Source: Martinezella lusitana
GTDB lineage: Bacteria; Pseudomonadota; Alphaproteobacteria; Rhizobiales; Rhizobiaceae
Length of the DNA stretch: 64,000 bases
Direction of reading: 5' to 3'
Assembly (NCBI RefSeq): GCF_900094565.1
Contig: NZ_FMAF01000001.1
Location: 372,001 to 436,000 of the forward strand
Of the stretch, positions 1 through 8,615 are shown one piece after another. Within the stretch, counting starts at the first letter, position 1, and each line of letters starts with the position of its first letter. The notes below the pieces were generated by a model. That model worked only from the letters and a program-made list of their open reading frames with translations. It ran no database searches and had not been told where the DNA came from. A program made the position numbers and the translations under genes.

Positions 1-3000
1 TGTAGCCAAAGGGATCGAGGGCCGTGCCGCGCAGCCGCTTCATCGGCGCGAGCATGCGAAGAAGCGGCAGAATCCAGGCGCCGAATTCGCGCTTCTTCGG
101 CCGGCCGTTCGGATCCTTGCCGCCGAGGATGGGCGGGGCGAGATTGAGGGCCAGCTTGAAATCGCCCTCCATCTCGTCGCGCAGATGTGCTTCGAAGGCG
201 GGATCGGTCAGAAGCCGCGCCACTTCGTATTCGTCCTTGTAGGCCAAGATCCGGGCATAGGTGACGGCAACGGCAAAAGGCACTTTGTCCGAAAGGCGCT
301 CCCTTGCGGCCAGGGCGTTGGCGCGGGCGACGAAGGCGGCGTAGCGGTCGGCAAGCGCGGTGTCCTGATAGGCTGTCAGATGCGCCTTGCGATGCCTGAT
401 AAGGTCTTCGAGGCTCATTTCCGCCAGCGTCTTGCCGACATTCGGCTCGGCCATCATGTCGTGTACCGATTGCGGATCATGGGCGAGAAGCCTGCCCCAA
501 TGGAAGGCCGCGAGGTTGGCCTTGACGGCGACGCCGTTGAGCTCGATCGCCTTTTCGATCGCTTCGAGCGACAACGGCAACAAGCCGCGCTGCCAGGCAA
601 AGCCCGTCAGCATGATATTGGTCGACATGGCATCGCCGGTGACCTCGGTGGCGACATGGCCGAAATCGAGGAAGACGGACTTATCGCTCACAGTCTTGGC
701 AATCGCATGCTGCACCGAGCCGACCTTGAAATCGAAATCGCGGTTGCGGACGAAATCGGCGACCGGCATCAGGCCCGTATTGACGATGGCCGTGGTGCGC
801 GTCAACGAGCAGAGCGTGATCGCATCCTTGGATGCGCCCACTACCTCATCTGCTGACAACAGTAGGTCGGCGCCGCCATTGACGATGCGCGACGAGGTGA
901 CGTCGGCCTGATTGAGGCCGATGCGCAGATGGCTCATGACGGCGCCGCCTTTTTGCGCGAGGCCGGCCATGTCGAGGATCATCGGCACTTTGCCGTCGAG
1001 ATGGGTGGCCATGCCGAGAATGGCGCCGATGGTTAGAATACCGGTACCGCCGACGCCGGCAATGGCGATGTTCCAGGGCCGTTCGCCGACGATGGGGATC
1101 TCCGGCAAGGGCATTTCGACATCGACGTGTTCCAGAGCCTTCCGCTTGCGGCGCTTGCCGCCATGGACCGTCACGAAGGAAGGGCAGAAGCCTTTGACGC
1201 AGGAGAAATCCTTGTTGCAGCTCGACTGGTTGATCTGGCGCTTGCGGCCGAATTCGGTCTCCAGCGGCTCGACGGAAATGCAGTTGGATTGCACCGAGCA
1301 ATCGCCGCAGCCTTCGCAAACCGCCGGATTGATGAAGACGCGCTTGGCTGGGTCTTCCATCAGGCCACGGCTCCTGCGGCGGCGCTTCTCTGCCGCACAT
1401 ATCTGCACATAGACGATCGCCGAGCAGCCCTGCGTCTCGCGCAGCGTCAGCATTACCTGATCGATATGGTCGCGGTGCAATACCTTGACGCCAGGCGCAA
1501 GCTCGGAGGCCCGATAGACGCCGGGATTGTCGGAGAGCAGGTAGATCGGCGTGACGCCCTCGTCGTGCAGCTGCTTCGTCACCAGCTCCGGCGTCAGATA
1601 GCCGTCTATCTGCTGCCCGCCGGTCATCGCGACGGCATCGTTGTAGAGCAGCTTGTAGGTAACGTTGACCTTGGCGGAAACGGACTGACGGATGGCGAGA
1701 ATGCCGGAGTGGAAATAGGTGCCGTCGCCGAGATTGACGAACATGTGCTTTTCGTCGGTGTAGCGGGCAATCGCCGTCCAGGGCACACCCTCGCCGCCCA
1801 TCTGGGTGAAGGTCTCGGTGTTGCGGTCCATCCAGGTGACCATGTAGTGGCAGCCGATGCCGGCGATGGCGCGGCTGCCCTCGGGGACGCGGGTGGAGGT
1901 GTTGTGCGGACAGCCGGAGCAGAAGAAAGGCGTGCGGTTCACCGGTGCGACATGGCTGCGGCTGATCTGCCCGCGCTCGGCAAGGTAGGCGAGTTTAGCA
2001 GCGATACGGTCGTGCAGCGAAGGGTCGAGATCGAGCTTGACGATGCGCCCGGCGATGGCTCTGGCGACAGCGCCGACGGTCAGTGCCGCCGAGAGGCTGA
2101 GATAGGGTTTGTCGTGTTCGTCGAATTTGCCGACGATGCGCGGGCGGACATCGGCGCGCCAGTTGAAGAGCTGCTGCTTGATCTGGTTTTCGATGATCTC
2201 GCGCCGCTCCTCGACAACGAGCACCTCGTCCAGCCCTTCGGAAAAATGCCGCACGGCCTCCGGCTCCAGCGGCCAGGGCATGCGGACCTTGAGGATGCGC
2301 AGGCCGATCGCGGCCATTTCCCTCGGGCCGATCTCCAGCTCGCGCAGCGCCTGCAGCACATCCTCATAGGCCTTGCCTGAGGAGATGATGCCGAAGCGGG
2401 CATTGGGCACGTCATGGGTGATTTCGTCGACGCGATTGGCGCGGGCAAAGGCGATGGCGGCATAGGCCTTGTAGGTCTGCAGACGATCGTCCTGCACCAG
2501 AGGCGGATCGGGCCAGCGAAGATTGAGGCCGCCGGGCGGCAGCTCGAAATCGGTCGGCAGCACGAATTGCCGCTTTTCGCTCGAGAGATCGACGGCGGCC
2601 GTCGTCTCGACGGTGTCGGCAATGAACTTCATGCCGACCCAGCAGCCGGAATAGCGTGACATGGCGATGCCGAGCAGGCCGTATTCGAGAAATTCGTGAA
2701 TGGAGGAGGGATAGAGGACCGGAATGACAGCCGACATGAAATCATGGTCGGTCTGGTGCGGAATCGTCGAGGATTTGGCCGAGTGGTCGTCGCCGGCGAA
2801 ACACAGGACGCCGCCGTGCTTCGATGTCCCGGCGGCGTTGGCATGTTTCAGCACGTCGCCGGAGCGGTCGACGCCCGGGCCTTTGCCATACCAGATGCCG
2901 AGCACGCCGTCCTTGCGCGCGCCGGGCGACAGCCCGACCTGCTGCGTGCCCCAGACGGCGGTGGCCGCAAGATCTTCGTTGATGCCGGGCTGGAAGGTGA

Positions 3001-3226
3001 CGTCGTGGGCGTCCAGGTAAGTCTTGGCTTTCAGGAGTTGCTGGTCGTAGCCGCCGAGGGGCGAGCCGCGATAGCCTGAAATGAAGGCTGCCGTATTGAG
3101 ACCGGCGGCGTGGTCACGCCGCATCTGGGTCATGGGCAGTCGAACCAGCGTCTGCAGGCCGGTCATGAAAACGCGGCCTTCCTCTGCGGTATATTTGTCG
3201 TCTAGCGATACGCTGGTTGCAAGCAT
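1..3226 (-). CDS. indolepyruvate ferredoxin oxidoreductase, fused alpha/beta form (3' end outside window)
   Basis: Thiamine-diphosphate and iron-sulfur enzyme expected to decarboxylate aryl-pyruvates (indolepyruvate and related 2-oxoacids) to acyl-CoA with ferredoxin as electron acceptor. The visible 1,075 residues run off the left edge. The first half is the IorA-like TPP part, with the family motif FCSGCPHNTSTRVPEG near residue 434. A four-cysteine cluster, C-x2-C-x2-C-x5-C, lies near residue 635. An IorB-like gamma domain starts near residue 705 (IAGVGGTGILTIG). In archaea IorA and IorB are separate; a single chain of about 1,150 residues is the usual proteobacterial form. The start is the ATG at 3224-3226, 6 nt after GGGAGGAGA. 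No separate ferredoxin gene is visible beside it. Confidence 0.93.
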   Translation of the reverse strand, partial: MLATSVSLDDKYTAEEGRVFMTGLQTLVRLPMTQMRRDHAAGLNTAAFISGYRGSPLGGYDQQLLKAKTYLDAHDVTFQPGINEDLAATAVWGTQQVGLSPGARKDGVLGIWYGKGPGVDRSGDVLKHANAAGTSKHGGVLCFAGDDHSAKSSTIPHQTDHDFMSAVIPVLYPSSIHEFLEYGLLGIAMSRYSGCWVGMKFIADTVETTAAVDLSSEKRQFVLPTDFELPPGGLNLRWPDPPLVQDDRLQTYKAYAAIAFARANRVDEITHDVPNARFGIISSGKAYEDVLQALRELEIGPREMAAIGLRILKVRMPWPLEPEAVRHFSEGLDEVLVVEERREIIENQIKQQLFNWRADVRPRIVGKFDEHDKPYLSLSAALTVGAVARAIAGRIVKLDLDPSLHDRIAAKLAYLAERGQISRSHVAPVNRTPFFCSGCPHNTSTRVPEGSRAIAGIGCHYMVTWMDRNTETFTQMGGEGVPWTAIARYTDEKHMFVNLGDGTYFHSGILAIRQSVSAKVNVTYKLLYNDAVAMTGGQQIDGYLTPELVTKQLHDEGVTPIYLLSDNPGVYRASELAPGVKVLHRDHIDQVMLTLRETQGCSAIVYVQICAAEKRRRRSRGLMEDPAKRVFINPAVCEGCGDCSVQSNCISVEPLETEFGRKRQINQSSCNKDFSCVKGFCPSFVTVHGGKRRKRKALEHVDVEMPLPEIPIVGERPWNIAIAGVGGTGILTIGAILGMATHLDGKVPMILDMAGLAQKGGAVMSHLRIGLNQADVTSSRIVNGGADLLLSADEVVGASKDAITLCSLTRTTAIVNTGLMPVADFVRNRDFDFKVGSVQHAIAKTVSDKSVFLDFGHVATEVTGDAMSTNIMLTGFAWQRGLLPLSLEAIEKAIELNGVAVKANLAAFHWGRLLAHDPQSVHDMMAEPNVGKTLAEMSLEDLIRHRKAHLTAYQDTALADRYAAFVARANALAARERLSDKVPFAVAVTYARILAYKDEYEVARLLTDPAFEAHLRDEMEGDFKLALNLAPPILGGKDPNGRPKKREFGAWILPLLRMLAPMKRLRGTALDPFGY

Positions 3227-3664
3227 CTGCTCTCCTCCCGAGATCGCAGTCACCAATTGCGCGTATTTCACCGAATGCCTCCAACCGCACCCGACGAAAC
3301 CACAACCCTAATGTAACATGCACGGGCGCTAATTTCCGAACGAAGGCTGGGCATCGGCAGCATGATTTGCAAAGATTTCGGGCGGCTTGCGGATATTTTC
3401 GTGCTTGCCCCCCAGCGCCCGCCATCCGCCTCGCCCTTCGAGGCTCCAGCACCCGGGCTAACCGCCACTGTTGATCTCAGAGCTCTCTCCAACCCTCATG
3501 GTGAGAGGTGCCTTGCCGGCGAAGCGGCAGGGCCTCGAACCGCGAGGGTTAGTCAGGCGACCCACCGCTCATCAAAAGCTTTGATCTCAGATATCAGCGC
3601 AAGCCTCTTCCGTTTGACAGGACGCACGCATAACGTCCTGCCGACTCAAAAATCGGAGAACGAC
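3227..3664. other. intergenic stretch between divergent genes
   Basis: 438 bases separate the divergently transcribed indolepyruvate oxidoreductase and GST genes. It must hold both promoters. No convincing gene, palindrome or terminator was seen; open frames here lack rhizobial-type codon use and ribosome binding sites. Confidence 0.5.
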
Positions 3665-4324
3665 ATGCTGACGATCTATGGCGTTTATCGCTCGCGCGCA
3701 TCGCGCAACTACTGGATGGCTAGGGAAATCGGCATCGCGTTCAACTCCGTGCCGGTCATCCAGGCTGGGCGCGTCGCCAATCCCCTTGCCGTCGATGCCC
3801 CGATCAACACGATGTCGCCGGAGTTTCTGGCCATCAATCCGATGGGCATGATCCCCTGCATCAAGGACGGTGATCTCGTCATGCATGAATCGCTCGCCAT
3901 CAACCTTTACCTTGCCCGCAAATATGGCGGCCCGCTCGCCGGCAAGACTGTCGAGGAGGAAGGCATGATGTCTATGTGGACCATGTGGGCGGCGACCGAA
4001 GTCGAGCCCTACAGCGTCGCGATCGTCCGCATCTACGACAATGCCCAGGAGAACAGCGAGCCCGGAAAGGCCGGGATCGCAGTTGCCTGCCGCTCGCTGA
4101 AGAAGCCGTTGGATGTGCTGGAAAAGCACCTGCAAAACCAGGACTACCTCGTCGGCAACCGCTTTACCGCCGCCGATCTCAACCTGGCGGAAGTGCTGCG
4201 CTATGCGCAGACGGAGCAGGAACTCTTCGACGCTCGACCGAAGGTAAAAGCCTGGATCGAACGCTGCCAGTCACGCGACGGCTACAAGGCCATGCAGGCA
4301 ACCCGCGGCAAGGAGCCGGTCTGA
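3665..4324 (+). CDS. glutathione S-transferase family protein
   Basis: A 219-residue cytosolic GST. Residues 1-85 form the thioredoxin-like glutathione-binding domain, with the cis-proline segment MGMIPCI and the glutathione-contacting [15 protein letters not shown]. The remainder is the all-helical C-terminal domain containing [12 protein letters not shown], the N-capping box typical of GSTs. The start is the ATG at 3665 after CGGAGAACGAC; an upstream open extension is very unlike GSTs and was rejected. It faces the LysR gene tail to tail with 7 bases between stops. Substrate cannot be told from sequence. Confidence 0.9.
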   Translation: MLTIYGVYRSRASRNYWMAREIGIAFNSVPVIQAGRVANPLAVDAPINTMSPEFLAINPMGMIPCIKDGDLVMHESLAINLYLARKYGGPLAGKTVEEEGMMSMWTMWAATEVEPYSVAIVRIYDNAQENSEPGKAGIAVACRSLKKPLDVLEKHLQNQDYLVGNRFTAADLNLAEVLRYAQTEQELFDARPKVKAWIERCQSRDGYKAMQATRGKEPV

Positions 4325-4331
4325 ATCCCCG

Positions 4332-5228
4332 CTATTGGAAGAGGCGCATGCTTTCTTCCATCTCCTCGCGGATCCAGGCCTTGAAGGCGGTGACCTTCTG
4401 CGCCTCGCGCACGCCTTCGGCGGTGATGAAGTAATGGCCGAAACCGGTTCTGGCGCGGATGCCGAAGGGGTCGACGAGGCACTTCTGCTCCAGCGCATAG
4501 GCTGCCAGCGTCTGCCAGGCGAGCATCGTGCCCTGCCCCGCCATGGCAGCATCCAGGCAGAGTGATGCGTCGTTGAAGATATGCCGCTCCTCCATGCAAC
4601 GGCCGGAGAGGCCAGCCTCGCGAAGCCAGACGTCCCATTTGAACATCGCGTGTCCGTCGACGACGGCAGGCACTTTCAATAGGTCGGCGGGCTCGCGAAG
4701 CGTCGCTGCGATCTGCGGCGTGACGACCGGAAAGATCTCCTGCGCCAGCAACAGCTCGGACTTGACGCCCGACCAATGCCCGCTACCGACCCGGATGCCG
4801 ATATCGACATCCGAGGTTGCAGGGTTGACCAGCTGCGTGGTGGCATCGATGCGCAAGCGGATATCCGGATGGCGGCCTGCGAAGCGATCAAGCCGGTACA
4901 CCAACCAACGAGCAGCAAAAACCGGCGCAACTGAAATTGTGAGGATATTGTCGTCCCTGTGCTGCGCAAGGGCGACTGCAGCCGACAGCGCCTGAAAGCC
5001 CTCCCGAAGCCGCGCCAGTATCGAAGCTCCCGTCTCCGTGACCGTCATGCCCTTGGGCGTGCGCTCGAACAGCGGCCGGCCCAGCTGAGCCTCGGACTTG
5101 ATGACCTGTTGGCTGACGGCGCCGATCGTCACGCCGAGCTCATCAGCGGCGGCTTGCAAGGAGCCAAGCCGGCCGACCGCCTCGACGGCGCGAAGACCAT
5201 TCAGATGAACGCTGTTGAGATTCTTCAT
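4332..5228 (-). CDS. LysR-family transcriptional regulator (GcvA-like)
   Basis: A 298-residue LysR-type regulator. Residues about 8-66 are the winged helix-turn-helix (LNGLRAVEAVGRLGSLQAAA then GVTIGAVSQQVIKSEAQLGRPLF). The rest is the periplasmic-binding-protein-like effector domain. The N-terminal pattern, with HLNGLRAVEAVGR and VSQQV, is that of the GcvA subgroup. It is divergent from the 61-residue gene at 5378 and convergent with the upstream GST. Either may be a target, but no operator was identified. Confidence 0.9.
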   Translation of the reverse strand: MKNLNSVHLNGLRAVEAVGRLGSLQAAADELGVTIGAVSQQVIKSEAQLGRPLFERTPKGMTVTETGASILARLREGFQALSAAVALAQHRDDNILTISVAPVFAARWLVYRLDRFAGRHPDIRLRIDATTQLVNPATSDVDIGIRVGSGHWSGVKSELLLAQEIFPVVTPQIAATLREPADLLKVPAVVDGHAMFKWDVWLREAGLSGRCMEERHIFNDASLCLDAAMAGQGTMLAWQTLAAYALEQKCLVDPFGIRARTGFGHYFITAEGVREAQKVTAFKAWIREEMEESMRLFQ

Positions 5229-5377
5229 ATAGATTATCTATATCAGCATCTCGTCATTCTCAATTGCATAAAGCGGTCATAGCCGCGATTATTGCAGCAT
5301 GGAATTGAAAACTGCCGCCGCCCGACTGGCCGATGCCCTCATGGTTGCATCGATGCGGAGATCCAAGGAGGCATGCC

Positions 5378-5563
5378 ATGTCTATATTGAAGCTTTTCTT
5401 CAGTCATTTGCTGGAAGAGGCTCGCGAAGAAGAACGCGATCCCCTGCAACATCCTACACTCGCGGCCATGTCGCTTGAGGAGTTGGCCGACTTGCCGCTG
5501 ATGCCGGAAAATCTGGGGCGGCCGATGGACAAGCGCGCCGTTCGGCCGGAAGAATGCGCGTAA
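5378..5563 (+). CDS. small hypothetical protein, 61 residues
   Basis: A short, acidic, soluble protein starting MSILKLFFSHLLEEAREEERD and rich in Glu, Asp and Pro; no family recognised. The ATG at 5378 is preceded at 7 bases by AAGGAG, the best ribosome binding site in this part of the window, which is the main reason for believing the gene. It is divergent from the LysR gene and lies 27 bases upstream of the MmcQ/YjbR gene, so the two may be cotranscribed. Function unknown. Confidence 0.55.
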   Translation: MSILKLFFSHLLEEAREEERDPLQHPTLAAMSLEELADLPLMPENLGRPMDKRAVRPEECA

Positions 5564-5590
5564 GAGAGACCCTATATCCCCGGCACGAGC

Positions 5591-5953
5591 ATGGCCTCAC
5601 CTTTCGACATCGATAGCATCGCTGCCCGCCTGCAGCTGCTCATCACGCAGGCGCAACTGCCGGGCGTCGAACCTGGTGCGCATTATGGCCTGCCCGCCTT
5701 CAAAGTCGGCGGCAAAGCATTCGTTACGGTCAAGAACAACGAGACCGTCGTGCTGGCTATCCCCATCGACCGCAAGGAGCAATTGATGGAGATGGCGCCG
5801 GAGATTTATTTTCAGACCGATCACTATGTCGGCTGGCCATCCCTGCCCCTGCGCATTACCGCGATCGGCAACGAGGAACTGCAGCAGCGCTTGATCGAGG
5901 CGTGGCAGTACCGCGCGCCGAAGAAGCTTCTGGCGGCATTCCGCCAGATGTGA
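5591..5953 (+). CDS. MmcQ/YjbR family protein
   Basis: A 120-residue single-domain protein of the MmcQ/YjbR (CyaY-like fold, double-wing) family. Recognisable parts are the LPGVE..AHYGLPAFKVGGKAFVT segment, the hydrophobic TVVLAIPID strand and the HYVGWPSLPLRI segment near the C-terminus. Members are often annotated as DNA-binding, but a biochemical role is not established for this type. Its TGA ends exactly where the convergent GST stop begins. Confidence 0.85.
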   Translation: MASPFDIDSIAARLQLLITQAQLPGVEPGAHYGLPAFKVGGKAFVTVKNNETVVLAIPIDRKEQLMEMAPEIYFQTDHYVGWPSLPLRITAIGNEELQQRLIEAWQYRAPKKLLAAFRQM

Positions 5954-6574
5954 TCAGCCCTTCTCGACGGCAAGCGCTCTCTGAACGGCCGGGCGCTCGA
6001 GCATGCGAGCATAATGAGCGCTGACCTTCGCGAAACCGTCGCGATCAACGCCGTCGCCGGGCAACCAGGTTTCCATGGTGAAGAGATAGCCGTCTGCGAC
6101 GGTATATTGCTCGCCCATCACCCAAGGCCCCTTCAGCATCTTGTCTTCGATCAATGCGAAGCTTTCGGCCATGGTCTGCGGCACTTTTGCCTTCATCGTC
6201 TCGATTGCCGCCGCATCGTCGGTCCAGCGATAGCCGCGTCCCTTGTGCGAATGGTTCACATGGACGGTCGAGACAATATAGCTGTTGAAGGCCTGCATCT
6301 CAGCAAATTCAAAGGGATCGTCGAACGGTGCCAGTTTTGCTGCCGGCGCGATCTGAGCGATATAGGTCATGATCGCAATATTTTCGGTGATGACGCCTCT
6401 GTCGGTCACCAGTGCCGGCACCCGTCCCTTGGGGTTGATGGCGAGATATTCCGGCTGGCGCTGATCGCCGTTGGCAAGGATGAGACGCCGGGGCTCATAG
6501 GCAAGACCCGCCTCTTCCAGGGCGATCAAACTGGCGAGCGCGCAGCTGCCCGGTGCAAAATAGAGTGTGAGCAT
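5954..6574 (-). CDS. glutathione S-transferase family protein
   Basis: A 206-residue GST beginning MLTLYFAPGSCALASLIALEEAGL, the N-terminal signature of the beta-class/GstA-like group (SCALAS with the Ser/Cys that contacts glutathione). NPKGRVPALVTDRGVITENIAIMTYIA contains the cis-Pro and glutathione-binding Glu/Asn, and YTVADGYLFTMETWL is the C-terminal domain capping region. The start is the ATG at 6572-6574 behind AAGGAAT; the 14-residue upstream extension was rejected. Probably detoxification; substrate unknown. Confidence 0.9.
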   Translation of the reverse strand: MLTLYFAPGSCALASLIALEEAGLAYEPRRLILANGDQRQPEYLAINPKGRVPALVTDRGVITENIAIMTYIAQIAPAAKLAPFDDPFEFAEMQAFNSYIVSTVHVNHSHKGRGYRWTDDAAAIETMKAKVPQTMAESFALIEDKMLKGPWVMGEQYTVADGYLFTMETWLPGDGVDRDGFAKVSAHYARMLERPAVQRALAVEKG

Positions 6575-6728
6575 GTTCCATTCCTTGGTTGGATTCCAGC
6601 GGAAAGCTAAAGGCAACCTGGCAAATACGGAAGTGGCTGGCGTTGATAGCCGCTACAAAAGGTTTTGATCGATCAAGCCGGCATGCCCATCCGCATGACA
6701 TCGGATCACGAGGATGGGCGGCTAGCGA

Positions 6729-7085
6729 TCAGGCGCAGCCGGGCACGTCTTCCAGCTTGTACCAGACGGGAATGCCGCGCTCGCGGGCGATGCGGACATC
6801 ATTGTCGGCGCCCTTGGACTCGCCCGGCAATCTCAGAACACCCTCGCAAAGCTGAAGCAGGCGACCGGCGGTCGGATGGAAGATCTCCTCATAGAGGTCG
6901 TCGCCGACGCTCCTGCCGCCGGCGGCATGCCAAACCGGCAAGGCCACCCATTCGCCGATAACAGGCAGATGCCCGGCCTTGAACAGGGCATAGGACGGCG
7001 CCTCCAGGCGCTTGAGATTTTCAGCCATTTTAACGGGGTTATCCCCGGTGCCGGAACGATAGGGGCCGGCGATCAGGATCAACAT
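6729..7085 (-). CDS. DUF4406 / nucleoside 2-deoxyribosyltransferase-like protein
   Basis: A 118-residue protein with a Rossmann-like N-terminus MLILIAGPYRSGTGD and the central DDLYEEIFHPTA region. This resembles small DUF4406 proteins related to nucleoside 2-deoxyribosyltransferases, which cleave or exchange the glycosidic bond of deoxynucleosides. The start is the ATG at 7083-7085 preceded by AAGGAGATGTGAC. It is divergent from the DeoR regulator 123 bases away, a class that usually senses phosphosugars or deoxynucleoside metabolites, so the regulator may control it. Enzymatic activity is inferred only. Confidence 0.72.
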   Translation of the reverse strand: MLILIAGPYRSGTGDNPVKMAENLKRLEAPSYALFKAGHLPVIGEWVALPVWHAAGGRSVGDDLYEEIFHPTAGRLLQLCEGVLRLPGESKGADNDVRIARERGIPVWYKLEDVPGCA

Positions 7086-7208
7086 GTCACATCTCCTTTT
7101 CCTCCTGCTTACTGCAGGAATTTGCACGAATATGCGCATATTTTCTTGATTGTCGACTCTATTCTGGTAGATTCATGAAAATTCATGAATTATCGTGCGG
7201 AAATAAAC

Positions 7209-7964
7209 ATGCTCACCGGCCAAAGAAAAGCTCTCATTCTCGATATTCTGCGCCGTGACGGCCAAGTCATCGCCAAGGCGCTGGCCGATGATCTCGGCCT
7301 CTCCGAGGACACGATCCGCAGGGACCTGCGGGAAATGGCTGGGGAAAAACTGCTGAAGCGGGTGCATGGCGGTGCACTGCCGCTCTCGCCCGATCTGCCG
7401 GACTTTTCGGCCCGGCAAAGCGTCTCCTCGGATGAGAAGCGGCGGCTCGGCGCCCATGCGGCTGGCATGGTTCGGCCTGGCCAGACCGTATTCCTCGATG
7501 GCGGCACCACCAACGCCGAGATTGTCCGTCACCTTCCGAAAGATCTGCCCGTCACCATCGTCACCCACAGCCCGACGATTGCCGGCGAGCTGGAACATCA
7601 TTCCGCCGCCGACGTCATTCTGATCGGCGGCAAGCTCTACAAGCATTCGATGGTGGCAACGGGCGCCGTGGCCATGGCGGCAATCGCTTCGATAAGGGCG
7701 GATACGTTCTTTCTCGGCGTCACCGCCATCCATCCCGCTCGCGGATTCTCGACCGGTGACTTCGAGGAGGCCGCCATCAAGCGGCACATCGCGCAATGTT
7801 CGGCGGAAACCTATGTGCTGGCAACGCGCGAGAAGCTGAATGCCGCCTCTCCCTGCCAAATCCTGCCGATGACGAGCGTCTCCGGCTTGATCGTATCGTC
7901 CGATGTCCCTGAGGAAAGCCTGGCTCCCTATCGCGATGCGGAGGTGTCCCTCTTGACGGCCTGA
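7209..7964 (+). CDS. DeoR-family transcriptional regulator
   Basis: A 251-residue repressor. Residues 1-57 are the DeoR winged helix-turn-helix (MLTGQRKALILDILRRDGQV, then LSEDTIRRDLREM and RVHGGALP). The rest is the DeoRC effector domain with FLDGGTTNAEI, which binds a phosphorylated sugar in this family, and GGKLYKHSMVATG. An ATG 8 codons upstream exists, but 7209 matches the usual DeoR N-terminus. Divergence from the DUF4406 gene suggests local and autogenous control. Confidence 0.88.
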   Translation: MLTGQRKALILDILRRDGQVIAKALADDLGLSEDTIRRDLREMAGEKLLKRVHGGALPLSPDLPDFSARQSVSSDEKRRLGAHAAGMVRPGQTVFLDGGTTNAEIVRHLPKDLPVTIVTHSPTIAGELEHHSAADVILIGGKLYKHSMVATGAVAMAAIASIRADTFFLGVTAIHPARGFSTGDFEEAAIKRHIAQCSAETYVLATREKLNAASPCQILPMTSVSGLIVSSDVPEESLAPYRDAEVSLLTA

Positions 7965-8106
7965 TGAAAGTGCCACCATTCAACAGCCGGAAAAAATGCG
8001 GCATTGGAAATTGCTTCGCAATGATCATGATCCGGCCGAAGATTGATCCTATGCCGGCCTGATACCAGTGCATTTCAAGAGCATCCCAAAGAGGTTACGA
8101 TCGCAT

Positions 8107-8583
8107 ATGAATGAGCGCCGGATTCATCAGCTCTTCGAAATCAGCGTCCTGTTGAAGGGCGCGCATGCATTGATCGAATGCATCGGCGGCATCGTCCTTG
8201 GGCTTGTCAGCACCGAGTCGATCCTCCGGCTGGCGAACAGGGTCTCACAGCCCGAACTGCTCAACGATCCGAAAGACTTCGTTGCGACGCATCTGCTTGC
8301 CTGGGCGCAGGGTTTCTCCGTCGGCACCAAGAACTTCTATGCCTATTACCTATTGAGCCACGGGTTGGTGAAGATACTGCTCGTCATCGGTTTGCTCAGA
8401 GGCAAGATGTGGGCCTACCCGGCATCATTGGTGGCTTTGGCGCTTTTCATCGCCTACCAACTCTACCGCTTCACCGAGACGCACGGCATCGGGCTCATCA
8501 TCCTCACCGTCTTCGATTTGGTGGTGATGATCCTGATCTGGCAGGAATACAGGATCGTACGGCAGCACGTGCCGGCCGAATAG
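8107..8583 (+). CDS. DUF2127 domain membrane protein
   Basis: A 158-residue inner-membrane protein with four hydrophobic segments, including IGGIVLGLVS, LVKILLVIGLL, YPASLVALALFIAYQLY and GLIILTVFDLVVMILIW. The motif RRIHQLFEISVLLKGAHALIE near the start and the YYLLSHGLVKILLV segment are characteristic of DUF2127. Function unknown. The start is uncertain: ATG 8107 fits the family; a GTG at 8068 would add 13 residues. Confidence 0.8.
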   Translation: MNERRIHQLFEISVLLKGAHALIECIGGIVLGLVSTESILRLANRVSQPELLNDPKDFVATHLLAWAQGFSVGTKNFYAYYLLSHGLVKILLVIGLLRGKMWAYPASLVALALFIAYQLYRFTETHGIGLIILTVFDLVVMILIWQEYRIVRQHVPAE

Positions 8584-8615
8584 AACGACAATTGAGCGGA
8601 ATCAGCTGGGGAATA

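Noticed and set aside
185-2659. Long open frames on the plus strand opposite the indolepyruvate oxidoreductase
   Set aside because: The minus-strand frame has continuous family motifs; the plus-strand frames are GC-rich shadows with no recognised domain or ribosome binding site.
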